A DNA stretch of 56,712 nucleotides from Thermoanaerobaculum aquaticum. Its GTDB lineage: Bacteria > Acidobacteriota > Thermoanaerobaculia > Thermoanaerobaculales > Thermoanaerobaculaceae. A model generated the notes under the pieces. That model had not been told where the DNA came from. It saw only the letters and a list, made by a program, of their open reading frames with translations, and did not search any database. Location of the stretch: positions 90,001-146,712 of the forward strand of contig NZ_JMFG01000020.1 in assembly GCF_000687145.1 (NCBI RefSeq), in the 5' to 3' direction. Below are positions 43,085 to 50,410 of the stretch, piece after piece. A program made the position numbers and the translations under genes. How positions within the stretch are numbered: position 1 is the first letter of the stretch; each line of letters opens with the position of its first letter.

Positions 43085-43113
43085 TTGACGCCGCGCCAGG
43101 GCAGGCGTAGCTT
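43085..43113 (+). promoter_or_regulatory. Sigma-70-type promoter for the cNMP/FHA gene
   Basis: TTGACG and TAGCTT are separated by 17 nt. Downstream lie two near-identical strings (GGAAGGAAGCTA and GGGAGGAAGCTA), 20 nt apart, the second serving as ribosome-binding site. Confidence 0.55.
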
Positions 43114-43150
43114 TGAATGGAAGGAAGCTAATGTTCGGGAGGAAGCTACA

Positions 43151-43897
43151 GTGAGTACACCTGGCGCCCCGGTGTTGGAAGATCTGCAGGTCACCTACCC
43201 GGCTGGAACCTACGTTTTCCGCCAGGGGGAAGCCGGCAGCGAGATGTTCATCATCCAGGAAGGCAGGGTGGAGATCCTCGCCCAAAAAGGGCGAAAGGAA
43301 GTCCCGCTGGCGGTGCTGGAGGAAGGGGACTTTTTTGGGGAAATGGCAGTGCTGGAAGACCTGCCTCGGACCGCTTCGGCCCGCACGCTTACCCCGTGCC
43401 AGCTGCTGCGCATTGACCGCCAAACGTTTGACCAGCTCATCCGCCACAACCCGGAAATTGCCGTGCGCATGCTGCGTAAGCTCTGCCATCGCTTGCGCAC
43501 CGCCCAACCCCAACCGCTGGAGGCGCCAGCTACCGTTCCCGAACCGCCCGCACCGGCGGAAACTCTGAGCGCCTCTGCCGCCGCGCTTGTCCATGTGGCT
43601 TCCGATACCCGCTTCGTGTTGTCCACCGAAACTGAAAACAGCGTGGGGCGAAAGGACCCGGTAACTGGCCTGGCCCCTACCGTGGATCTTTCCGCCGTTG
43701 ACCCCCAGAAAACCACGAGCCGCCGCCATGCCACGCTTTTCTTGCGGGATGGGAAGTGGTTCGTCCGGGAGGAGGTGGGTGTGCGCAACGGCACCTTTGT
43801 GAACGGCCAGCGCCTCACCCCCGGCGAGGAGCGAACCGTCTCCCACGGTGACCGCCTGCGCTTTGGCCTGGTGGAGCTGGAGTTCCATAGCCTCTAA
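43151..43897 (+). CDS. Cyclic-nucleotide-binding domain + FHA domain protein
   Basis: 248 residues. Residues about 8-120 are a cNMP-binding domain with the phosphate-binding cassette FFGEMAVLEDLPRTASART, whose Arg is conserved. After a Pro-rich linker an FHA domain follows (SVGRKDP, TSRRHATLFL, NGTFVNGQRL). There is no HTH, so it is not a CRP-type regulator; it more likely joins a nucleotide signal to a phosphothreonine partner. GTG 43151 follows GGGAGGAAG; the in-frame TTG 43085 lies inside the promoter. Divergent from the sigma-54 activator, which suggests shared regulation. Confidence 0.88.
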   Translation: MSTPGAPVLEDLQVTYPAGTYVFRQGEAGSEMFIIQEGRVEILAQKGRKEVPLAVLEEGDFFGEMAVLEDLPRTASARTLTPCQLLRIDRQTFDQLIRHNPEIAVRMLRKLCHRLRTAQPQPLEAPATVPEPPAPAETLSASAAALVHVASDTRFVLSTETENSVGRKDPVTGLAPTVDLSAVDPQKTTSRRHATLFLRDGKWFVREEVGVRNGTFVNGQRLTPGEERTVSHGDRLRFGLVELEFHSL

Positions 43898-44310
43898 ACC
43901 CCTTCCCGGGCTTCCGCCCGGGCAAGCAGCGCCAGCACCGCTTGCGCCAAAAGCTCCACGCGGTCGTCACCCTTCACGGCCGCCAGGGCCTCTGCCACTG
44001 AGGGAAGCACGCGACAGAGCCTCGCCACCCCGGAAAGCTCGAGGAACCGCTGAACATCCGGGTTAGGTGCCGCCAGTGCAAAACCTCCCCCTTGCGTTTC
44101 AAGCCGGCGGGCAGCAACCAAAAAGAGCCGTAGCACCTCGCTGGTAACTTGGGGACAGGCCGCAAGATCAATGATGACGCGGGATCTTGGGGTGGTCATC
44201 AAAGGTGTCAACACCTCCTCGAGCGAAGAAAGCCCCTCGGCGTCCAGTTCACGATTGAGTCTAAGAATCTTAGTCCCCGTCTCTTCGCGGAGCTCCCAAT
44301 CACGGCCCAT
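43894..44310 (-). CDS. STAS-domain protein (anti-sigma-antagonist-like)
   Basis: 138 residues with the STAS pattern: a first strand WELREETGTKILRLNRELD, then VIIDLAACPQVTSEVLRLFLVAARRLETQGG. In SpoIIAA-like proteins the phosphorylated Ser sits in a DSSG motif; here the region reads VTSEVL, so phosphorylation is uncertain. About 25 extra residues follow the domain. Its stop overlaps the stop of the cNMP/FHA gene on the other strand. No cognate anti-sigma kinase is nearby, except the pseudokinase at 45102-47453. Confidence 0.75.
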   Translation of the reverse strand: MGRDWELREETGTKILRLNRELDAEGLSSLEEVLTPLMTTPRSRVIIDLAACPQVTSEVLRLFLVAARRLETQGGGFALAAPNPDVQRFLELSGVARLCRVLPSVAEALAAVKGDDRVELLAQAVLALLARAEAREGV

Positions 44311-44346
44311 AGCGCTCGGAACCCCCTTCCACCGCCTGGCCGGCGG

Positions 44347-45021
44347 CTAAAAGCGGATGGCTAGGCCCGCGGTGAACCAGGTTTGGGTGAACCAGTCCTT
44401 GTAGGCAAAGGTGTAGGAGCAGGGGGCACGGCAGTCAGGATTGGCAAAGGTGTACGTGGATCGCAGCGACTCATCGGTATTGGCGGCAAAATAGCGGCCC
44501 TCCAGGCGGAAACCCAAATGCTCGGAAAGCTCCCACTGGAGACCGCCGCCCACGCTGTAGGACATCACGGTGTCCGAGGGGATGGGCAGGAGGAAGTTAA
44601 AGTGGGTCACACCCAAACCGGCAACCAAATGCCAGCGTGTGGGTCCGTGCTTGGCGACCCAGAGAAGACCGGCCTGAGCCGTGGTCAGCTCCACGTCCAG
44701 GATGTGTTTGCTGTCAGGCTCGATGAAGCCACCGGGAACCTCACCGAATAGCGCTTGGTTATCTTTGAGCTGCGTGTCCTGCCTCAAAACCAAAAGCTCG
44801 CCCGCAAGGGAGGCACCCAGCGGCACATCCAGCACCAGCCCGTAACTCCCGCCGGAGGAAACGTCCACGTCCAAGTCCTTGAACTGAAAGGCCCTCTCTT
44901 CCACACGGATTTGACCGCCCCAACCGTAGCCAATGCTGGGTACCAGCTCCACCCGCGGCGTTTGCGCTGCCAAGGTAGAAGCCAACGTGAGAGTACTCAC
45001 CAAAACCAAACGAAAACGCAT
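44347..45021 (-). CDS. Outer-membrane beta-barrel protein (small porin-like)
   Basis: 224 residues with a signal peptide (1 to about 20, ending TLAAQ). It has alternating hydrophobic strands and ends with aromatic Phe (FTAGLAIRF), the usual outer-membrane insertion signal. The general layout resembles OmpW/opacity-type barrels with about eight strands. A CRAPC pair lies in a late loop. ATG 45021 follows a GGGGG stretch; the longer frame to 45093 lacks a signal peptide at its start. Possible role in passage of a small product or as structural protein; unknown. Confidence 0.75.
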   Translation of the reverse strand: MRFRLVLVSTLTLASTLAAQTPRVELVPSIGYGWGGQIRVEERAFQFKDLDVDVSSGGSYGLVLDVPLGASLAGELLVLRQDTQLKDNQALFGEVPGGFIEPDSKHILDVELTTAQAGLLWVAKHGPTRWHLVAGLGVTHFNFLLPIPSDTVMSYSVGGGLQWELSEHLGFRLEGRYFAANTDESLRSTYTFANPDCRAPCSYTFAYKDWFTQTWFTAGLAIRF

Positions 45022-45101
45022 AATGCCCCCTTTCTTGCGCGCCTGAAACGTTCTAGCGGCAATATAGCGCCGCCATCGAGAAGGGTCAAGCAACCCGCCA
45101 G

Positions 45102-47453
45102 CTACAGACCAAACAGCCCGCGCTTGCGCCGCACCTCCAGGGGGCGATCGGGGCTTGCCAAAAGCCCCTGATGGCCGGAGTGATCTTCGGCCAACACGTA
45201 AAACTCCAGGTCCTCATTACCGTGAGTGGCCGGCACGATTTCGCCCACGTAGGTTCCGGCTGAGGTCTTGCTCATGGGCAAAGAGCGGTAGCTCTTCTCC
45301 CCCTTCTTGCGGAAAAACAGCGTCACCCGGGCCACTCCATGGTCGTCCGAGGCCTTCACCTCCACTTTGGCCACCTGCCCTTTCGGGTACTCCCACTTGT
45401 ACCCCGGCGCCGGCGGGGTAACCGCAGGCGCTCCGGAGTCCAAGGCTGAAAGCTGTGCGGCCAGTTTTTCCTTGAGCTTGGCCACCTCGGCGGCCATCCC
45501 CCCGTTGGCGGCCACTTCGGCAAGCAACGCCAAGCCTTGTTCGGGCTTACCCTCGTTGCCCAACTGAGCCGCCCGGTCCAAAACCTTTCGGAGCTGCTCC
45601 TGTCGCCCTTGAGCCTCCCGCAGGCGCGCGATTTTTTCCGCAAGCCCCGGCCTTGCCGGCAAGTAGCGCTCAACGGTCTGCAGAAAATGAAGCGCTTGCG
45701 GGTAGTTCCCCTGGCTTTCCGCGACTTTGGCCTGCTGCTCCAAAGCTTGTGCCGCCCGCTCCTGAGCTGCTGCCGCCTCACGGGTGCCCGGGAGCAAGCG
45801 CTCCAGATTTTGGACCTCGGAAAGCACCTGCTCCCACCGCTGTGCCTTCTCCTCCTGGGCCAAGCGAGTCATGACCTGGTTGATGCTCCGGGCCTGGCTT
45901 ACGAGATGGCGGTCCTCAGCGGAAAGCGCATCTTCCTGGCCTTTAACGGATTCAAAATCGCGGAGCGCCCTGCGCAAACCGGAAACATCCCCAGCCTTCA
46001 GCGAGCGGCGGAGGCCTTCCAAAGCCCGCCTTTGCTCAAAAGCCGCAAGGCGTGTCCGCAACGCCTCGTACTTGCTTCTTTCCTCCGGTGTAAGGCCCGC
46101 CTCCTGCACCCCGGCAAGGAGCTCGCGGAGCTCTTCCCATTGTTCCCCCTCGGCCAGCAGCTCCCCTCGCGCCAGGAGCGAGCTCGCTTCTGAGGGTTGT
46201 TGGGCCGTTGTCGGCACCGGCGTTGGGCGGGTGGGAACCGGTACCGGCGTGGGGGCAGGAGCCGAAACCGAACCCCCACGGGAGAAGAGCCACAAGCCCA
46301 GCCCCGCCAGCAGCCCCAACCCCACCACCGCTCCTACCACCCATGGCAGCTTGCTCCGGGACGGCGCCGCCTGGGGCTTGGCGGCCGGTTGGGGTGGCGG
46401 GGGCGCAGGGACCTGAGGCTCCGGCGGCGCAGGGGCAGGAGAGGGCTCGGGGGAAGGCGCAGGAGCTCCCTCCTCACCAGTTGGAGCTGCAAGCACAGTA
46501 GGCTGCTCGCTCGCCGGCGTTGGCTCGGGTTCGGGGGGAGCTGCCTCGTCCGAAGGCCCAGCTTCGGGAAGGCCTTCCGCCGGGAGGATCACCGTGGCAG
46601 CCTCCTCGCCGGCCTCTTGAAGCGGAACGCCCCCCTCTTCTTCCGGCAGCAGTCGAACCGTGCCCTCCTCCTCGGCGGTCCCCGGCAAAACCGCAGCTGC
46701 CAGCGCCTGTCGCAGCTCACCCACTGAGGCCGGACGCTCGAAGGGGTCCTCATGCAAGCAGCGGGCAAGGCAGGCTTCCAGCTCCTGCCAGTTTTGCAGT
46801 TTTTCCCGCACCGGTTGCGGCAGGGTCACCCGAGCCTCTTCGTCCTCGTAAACCACCTGGGCGCCAAACAGCTCAACAGCAATTTGCGCAAGCGAAAACA
46901 CGTCGCAGCGTTGGGGTTCGGCCAAATCTACGGCCTTTCGCAGCTCGGGGGCGGCAAAGGGTGCCCCGGAGCCGGGTATCCGCAAAAAGCCCCAACCCAG
47001 CCCCGTGAGGTAAACCCTGTCCGCCGAAACCACCAGGATGTTGTCGGGGGCAAGGTTCAAATGGGCCACCGCGGCCTGGTGCAAGCTGCCCACGCTGGCG
47101 GCGGCCAGTTCCAATATGTGCGCAGCTTGCGACGGGGTAAGCCCGGTGAGTTGGGTGAGGCGGGTTCCAGGGACCGGGACGAACAGCAGCACCGCCGCTT
47201 CCGGGCCCCACGCCGCGTCCTTTAGTGGAGGAACCCCCGCCGGCGCGTTTTTGATGAGGGCGCTTACCGCCTTCAAAAACCGCAGGCGGTGCACCTCCCC
47301 CACACCGGTTCCGGAAAGGCGAAGGACCTTGGCCACCACCGGATCTCCCGAGGCCCGAGCCCTGCCCCGAAAGACAACAGTGGCTTCGCCCGCTTGGATG
47401 ACCCCTTCCAGGTCGTAGCTTTCAGCGAGTCTGTCGTCGGGAAGCTTTTCCAT
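45102..47453 (-). CDS. Membrane-anchored Ser/Thr pseudokinase with C-terminal sensor region
   Basis: 783 residues. Residues about 12-255 have a protein-kinase fold with the ATP-site Lys (K42), but HRD reads HLN (131-133) and DFG reads GLG (151-153), so catalysis is unlikely. An acidic, Pro-rich linker (256-370) carries T-V-x-L motifs at T265, T287 and T319. A transmembrane helix (371-390) is followed by Pro-rich and helical-repeat regions, and a C-terminal beta domain (about 680-775) like those binding extracytoplasmic ligands. The linker threonines could be substrates or FHA docking sites. Divergent from the FHA gene at 47659. Confidence 0.85.
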   Translation of the reverse strand: MEKLPDDRLAESYDLEGVIQAGEATVVFRGRARASGDPVVAKVLRLSGTGVGEVHRLRFLKAVSALIKNAPAGVPPLKDAAWGPEAAVLLFVPVPGTRLTQLTGLTPSQAAHILELAAASVGSLHQAAVAHLNLAPDNILVVSADRVYLTGLGWGFLRIPGSGAPFAAPELRKAVDLAEPQRCDVFSLAQIAVELFGAQVVYEDEEARVTLPQPVREKLQNWQELEACLARCLHEDPFERPASVGELRQALAAAVLPGTAEEEGTVRLLPEEEGGVPLQEAGEEAATVILPAEGLPEAGPSDEAAPPEPEPTPASEQPTVLAAPTGEEGAPAPSPEPSPAPAPPEPQVPAPPPPQPAAKPQAAPSRSKLPWVVGAVVGLGLLAGLGLWLFSRGGSVSAPAPTPVPVPTRPTPVPTTAQQPSEASSLLARGELLAEGEQWEELRELLAGVQEAGLTPEERSKYEALRTRLAAFEQRRALEGLRRSLKAGDVSGLRRALRDFESVKGQEDALSAEDRHLVSQARSINQVMTRLAQEEKAQRWEQVLSEVQNLERLLPGTREAAAAQERAAQALEQQAKVAESQGNYPQALHFLQTVERYLPARPGLAEKIARLREAQGRQEQLRKVLDRAAQLGNEGKPEQGLALLAEVAANGGMAAEVAKLKEKLAAQLSALDSGAPAVTPPAPGYKWEYPKGQVAKVEVKASDDHGVARVTLFFRKKGEKSYRSLPMSKTSAGTYVGEIVPATHGNEDLEFYVLAEDHSGHQGLLASPDRPLEVRRKRGLFGL

Positions 47454-47561
47454 GCCCGCCCCTCTTTCGCTCCTGGTTCGTCATGGCAGTTTACCACTTC
47501 AAATACCAGCAGAGCACGGCCCACCTTTGGCCCACACCCCCACCGTGCCACGGCTTATCCC

Positions 47562-47589
47562 TTGACCTTGCACCGGGCCGTGCTAGCAT
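47562..47589 (+). promoter_or_regulatory. Sigma-70-type promoter TTGACC-N16-TAGCAT
   Basis: TTGACC and TAGCAT are 16 nt apart, the latter within an extended -10 (TGCTAGCAT). It lies about 70 nt before the coiled-coil FHA gene. Confidence 0.65.
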
Positions 47590-47658
47590 GAGACAAATGT
47601 TGGGTTCACTTTGCATCAAGCGTCTTTTGGTGCCTGGCATTGCCCAAAGGAGGAAGCT

Positions 47659-48549
47659 ATGCTCAAGGAGCTGGAAGCCATAGACACATCACCCATTGAG
47701 CAGCTGCAGAGCCTGAAGGCCGAGCAGCTCACGCTCAAGGAAAGGTTGGACCGCATGGTGGCCATGAAGGACCGGGTTTCGCCGGAGGTGTACACCCGCG
47801 TGCGCAAGGACTACGAAGCGCGCTTTGCCGCCTTGGAAAGCCAAGCCCGTCCCCTTTTGGACAAGGCTCGTCGCGAGTACGCCCGGCTCAAGGCGGTGGT
47901 CACCGAGTTGGAGCGCAAGCTCAACGCCGCCCGCTTGGCCAAGGAAGAAGTGGAGTTCCGCAACGCCCTGGGCGAATACACACAGTCCCAGTTCGCAGAG
48001 CTTTTGGCACAAGCGGAAGGAGAGGTGGCCGAGGTGGAAGGGCATTTGGCGGAAGCCGGAGCGCTCCGCCAGCGGTTTTTGGAAGCTGTGCTTTCCGAAA
48101 GCGAGCTGGAGGGCGGCGCCGCCCCGCCACCACCACCCTCCCACGCCAAAGCCGAAGAGGCGGCTGCACCTCCGCCCTCGGTGGAGGCCACCGAAGCCAT
48201 GGCACTGGCCACCCCACCCCCCGAAGAAGCCGGGGCCACCATTGCCCTCGCCATGCCCAGGCTTTTGGTGCAAACCCCCGAAGGGGTCAGCCAGGAGTTC
48301 CAGCTGAAAGCGCAAGTCACCACCATTGGCCGCTCCCCCCGCAACGACATCTGCATTGCCGAGGCTTCGGTGTCCCGCCAGCACGCGGAGATCTTTCTTT
48401 CCGCGCGCGGCTACAGCATCCGCGATTTGGGCTCCAACAACGGCGTGTTCGTTAACGGTCAAAAGGTGGTGGAGCACCTGTTGGCCTCCGGGGACGTCAT
48501 TGAGCTGGGCGCTCCCGGCTGGAAGCTCACGTTCCTGGCCCCCGAATAG
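47659..48549 (+). CDS. Coiled-coil + FHA domain protein
   Basis: 296 residues. Residues about 1-150 are predicted coiled coil (heptad-like, Leu/Glu/Ala-rich). A Pro-rich linker carries ATIAL (T194), similar to the T-V-x-L motifs of the pseudokinase and FHA-exporter. The C-terminal FHA domain (about 200-296) has GRSPRNDICI, SVSRQHAEI and DLGSNNGVFVNG, all residues needed for phosphothreonine binding. ATG 47659 follows AAAGGAGG; the upstream ATG 47611 lacks one. Divergently arranged with the pseudokinase gene, its likely partner. Confidence 0.88.
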   Translation: MLKELEAIDTSPIEQLQSLKAEQLTLKERLDRMVAMKDRVSPEVYTRVRKDYEARFAALESQARPLLDKARREYARLKAVVTELERKLNAARLAKEEVEFRNALGEYTQSQFAELLAQAEGEVAEVEGHLAEAGALRQRFLEAVLSESELEGGAAPPPPPSHAKAEEAAAPPPSVEATEAMALATPPPEEAGATIALAMPRLLVQTPEGVSQEFQLKAQVTTIGRSPRNDICIAEASVSRQHAEIFLSARGYSIRDLGSNNGVFVNGQKVVEHLLASGDVIELGAPGWKLTFLAPE

Positions 48550-48575
48550 CCTGCCCGGAGCCCACCAACCCTCTG

Positions 48576-48584
48576 TGCTAGCCT
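48576..48584 (+). promoter_or_regulatory. Extended -10 element (TGCTAGCCT) upstream of thiI
   Basis: A one-base variant of the TGCTAGCAT motif used elsewhere in this window, 16 nt before the ATG and just ahead of GGAGGGGG. Confidence 0.4.
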
Positions 48585-48600
48585 TCCCGGCGGAGGGGGC

Positions 48601-49776
48601 ATGGAGGTTCGCTACGTCCTGGGGACCTATCACGAGATCATCCTCAAGGGGCAAAACCGCGGTTTTTTCGAGCGCAAGCTGCTGGCCAACATCAAGCGGG
48701 CTTTGGCGGGACTTCCGGTGGCGTCCGTTACCATCCCTTCCCGGGTAGTAATTGCTTTCAGCGAGGATGTGCCCTGGGCCCAGGTACAGGCGCGCCTGGC
48801 CACGGTTTTTGGGCTTGCCGGCCTCATTCCGGCGCTGTGGGCGGGTAGAACTTACGAAGAGCTGGAGCGTGCGGTGGAATCGCGCCTGCATACCCTCGGA
48901 GGGGAAAGCTTTGCCGTGCGCTGCAAGCGGTCGGACAAGCGTTTTCCCCTCACCTCGGAAGACATCCAAAAAAAGCTCGGCGCCTTCATCAAGGCCCGAA
49001 CCGGTAAGCAGGTCAACCTCACCAACCCCGACACCGTGGTGCGGGTGTACGTGCAGAGCGACGGCCTTTACCTTTCCCTGGGAGAAGTGCCCGGCCCGGG
49101 CGGTTTGCCGGTGGGGACTTCGGGCAAGGTGCTGGTGTTACTTTCCGGCGGCATTGACTCCCCGGTGGCCGCGCTTTTGACGCTCAAGCGCGGGGCAAAG
49201 GTGGAGTTCGTGCACTTCCACTCGGCCCCTTACACCAGCGAGGCGTCCATCCGCAAGGTGGAAGAGCTTGTTCGGGTTTTGGCCCGCTACCAGGGGCAAG
49301 CCCGCCTCACCCTGGTGCCCTTTGGCGAGTTTCAGCAGGAGGTGGCGCGGCTCGCACCCGAGCGCCTGCGGGTGATCCTCTACCGCCGCATGATGCTGCG
49401 GGTGGCCGAGCGCATCGCCCGGCGCCACCGCTGCCTGGCACTGGCCACCGGCGAATCGCTCAACCAGGTTTCCTCGCAAACGCTGGAAAACCTGGCGGCC
49501 ATCGATCGCGTGGCGCACATGCCGGTGCTGCGCCCGCTGGTGGGGCTGGACAAACAGGAAATCATTGATATCGCCACCAAAGCTGGGACCTTTGAGCTTT
49601 CGATTCTCCCGCACCAGGACTGCTGCTCGTTCCTGCAGCCCCTCCACCCCGCCACCCGCACCACCCCAAAGGCCTGCGAGGAAGCGGAAAAACCCCTGGA
49701 TGTGGAGGATTGGGCCCGGCGGCTGCAGCACCAGGCCCAAAGCCAGGTGCTGGCCCCCCTCCCCTGGGACAGCTAA
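48601..49776 (+). CDS. thiI: tRNA 4-thiouridine synthetase ThiI
   Basis: 391 residues: an N-terminal ferredoxin-like region and THUMP domain (about 1-165), then the PP-loop ATPase with LLSGGIDSPVAALL. It ends with the family motif ILPHQDCCSFLQPLHPATRT. It adenylates U8 of tRNA before sulfur insertion, and some members feed thiazole synthesis. The rhodanese domain of the E. coli protein is absent, as in many bacteria, so a separate sulfur carrier is needed. It is directly followed by a tRNA-Arg gene. Confidence 0.94.
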   Translation: MEVRYVLGTYHEIILKGQNRGFFERKLLANIKRALAGLPVASVTIPSRVVIAFSEDVPWAQVQARLATVFGLAGLIPALWAGRTYEELERAVESRLHTLGGESFAVRCKRSDKRFPLTSEDIQKKLGAFIKARTGKQVNLTNPDTVVRVYVQSDGLYLSLGEVPGPGGLPVGTSGKVLVLLSGGIDSPVAALLTLKRGAKVEFVHFHSAPYTSEASIRKVEELVRVLARYQGQARLTLVPFGEFQQEVARLAPERLRVILYRRMMLRVAERIARRHRCLALATGESLNQVSSQTLENLAAIDRVAHMPVLRPLVGLDKQEIIDIATKAGTFELSILPHQDCCSFLQPLHPATRTTPKACEEAEKPLDVEDWARRLQHQAQSQVLAPLPWDS

Positions 49777-49802
49777 GCCTTTTCGTGGTACAACTGGCAA
49801 GG

Positions 49803-49878
49803 GCGCCGGTAGCGCAACGGATAGAGCACCTGACTTCGGATCAGGCGGTTGGGGGTTCGAATCCCTCCCGGCGCGCCA
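49803..49878 (+). tRNA. tRNA-Arg (UCG)
   Basis: 76 nt with encoded CCA. Acceptor stem GCGCCGG / CCGGCGC, anticodon stem CCTGA / TCAGG with loop CTTCGGA (anticodon TCG), T arm GGGGG-TTCGAAT-CCCTC. The anticodon reads CGA (and possibly other CGN) arginine codons. Confidence 0.95.
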
Positions 49879-49879
49879 G

Positions 49880-50410
49880 CTAAAACCCTTCCAGCACCGA
49901 AACCACCACCGCCCGGGCAAACTCCCGGGACAGCCGCTCGATGGCTTCCAGCTCGCGGTCAAAGTAGTCCACCGCCGAGGCGTCCACCTCGTAGGTGACG
50001 GTGCGGGAAAGCCGCGGCTCGTGCCAGAGCTCCTTGGGCTTTTCGCCGGTGCGGTCCACCAGCTTCATGTCAGCCACCACCAGAAGCTGGTACTGGGTGG
50101 CGCGCCCCTGGGCGTCAAACTGCACCGGGGTGACGTTCACCGCCACCAGCGTCCCGGAAAGCACGGCATCCGCCTCCTCGGCGGAACCCACCAGCTGGAA
50201 CCGTCCCCGCCGTAGCCACTCCTGGGAGAGCTCCTCGGAAAGCCGCTGGTCCAGCTCGGCCCTGCCGGTCTGGTTCACCAGCGGGGCCACGTAAAGTTTG
50301 GCCAGGTGTGAAGGGAGGTTCCCGGCGCCGGTACCCACCAGGTGGTAGCCACAACCGGAAGGGCCACCCAGGCTCAAGCTCGCCAAAACCGCTAAAAGCC
50401 GGGCTTTCAT
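49880..50410 (-). CDS. lptE: LPS-assembly lipoprotein LptE
   Basis: 176 residues with a lipoprotein-type signal: a hydrophobic stretch ends in SGCGYHL, the Cys-Gly-Tyr-x-Leu start typical of mature LptE. Then VAPLVNQTGRAELDQRLSEELSQEW, ADAVLSGTLVAV and AVDYFDRELEAIERLSREFARAVV follow the usual family pattern. It plugs LptD in the outer membrane during LPS insertion, supporting a diderm cell envelope with LPS. It follows leuS with a 4-nt overlap, a common bacterial order. Confidence 0.9.
   Translation of the reverse strand: MKARLLAVLASLSLGGPSGCGYHLVGTGAGNLPSHLAKLYVAPLVNQTGRAELDQRLSEELSQEWLRRGRFQLVGSAEEADAVLSGTLVAVNVTPVQFDAQGRATQYQLLVVADMKLVDRTGEKPKELWHEPRLSRTVTYEVDASAVDYFDRELEAIERLSREFARAVVVSVLEGF

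Noticed and set aside
47545-47560. TGGCACGG on the minus strand as a sigma-54 promoter for the pseudokinase gene
   Set aside because: The -12 half (TTGC) is missing at the required distance.
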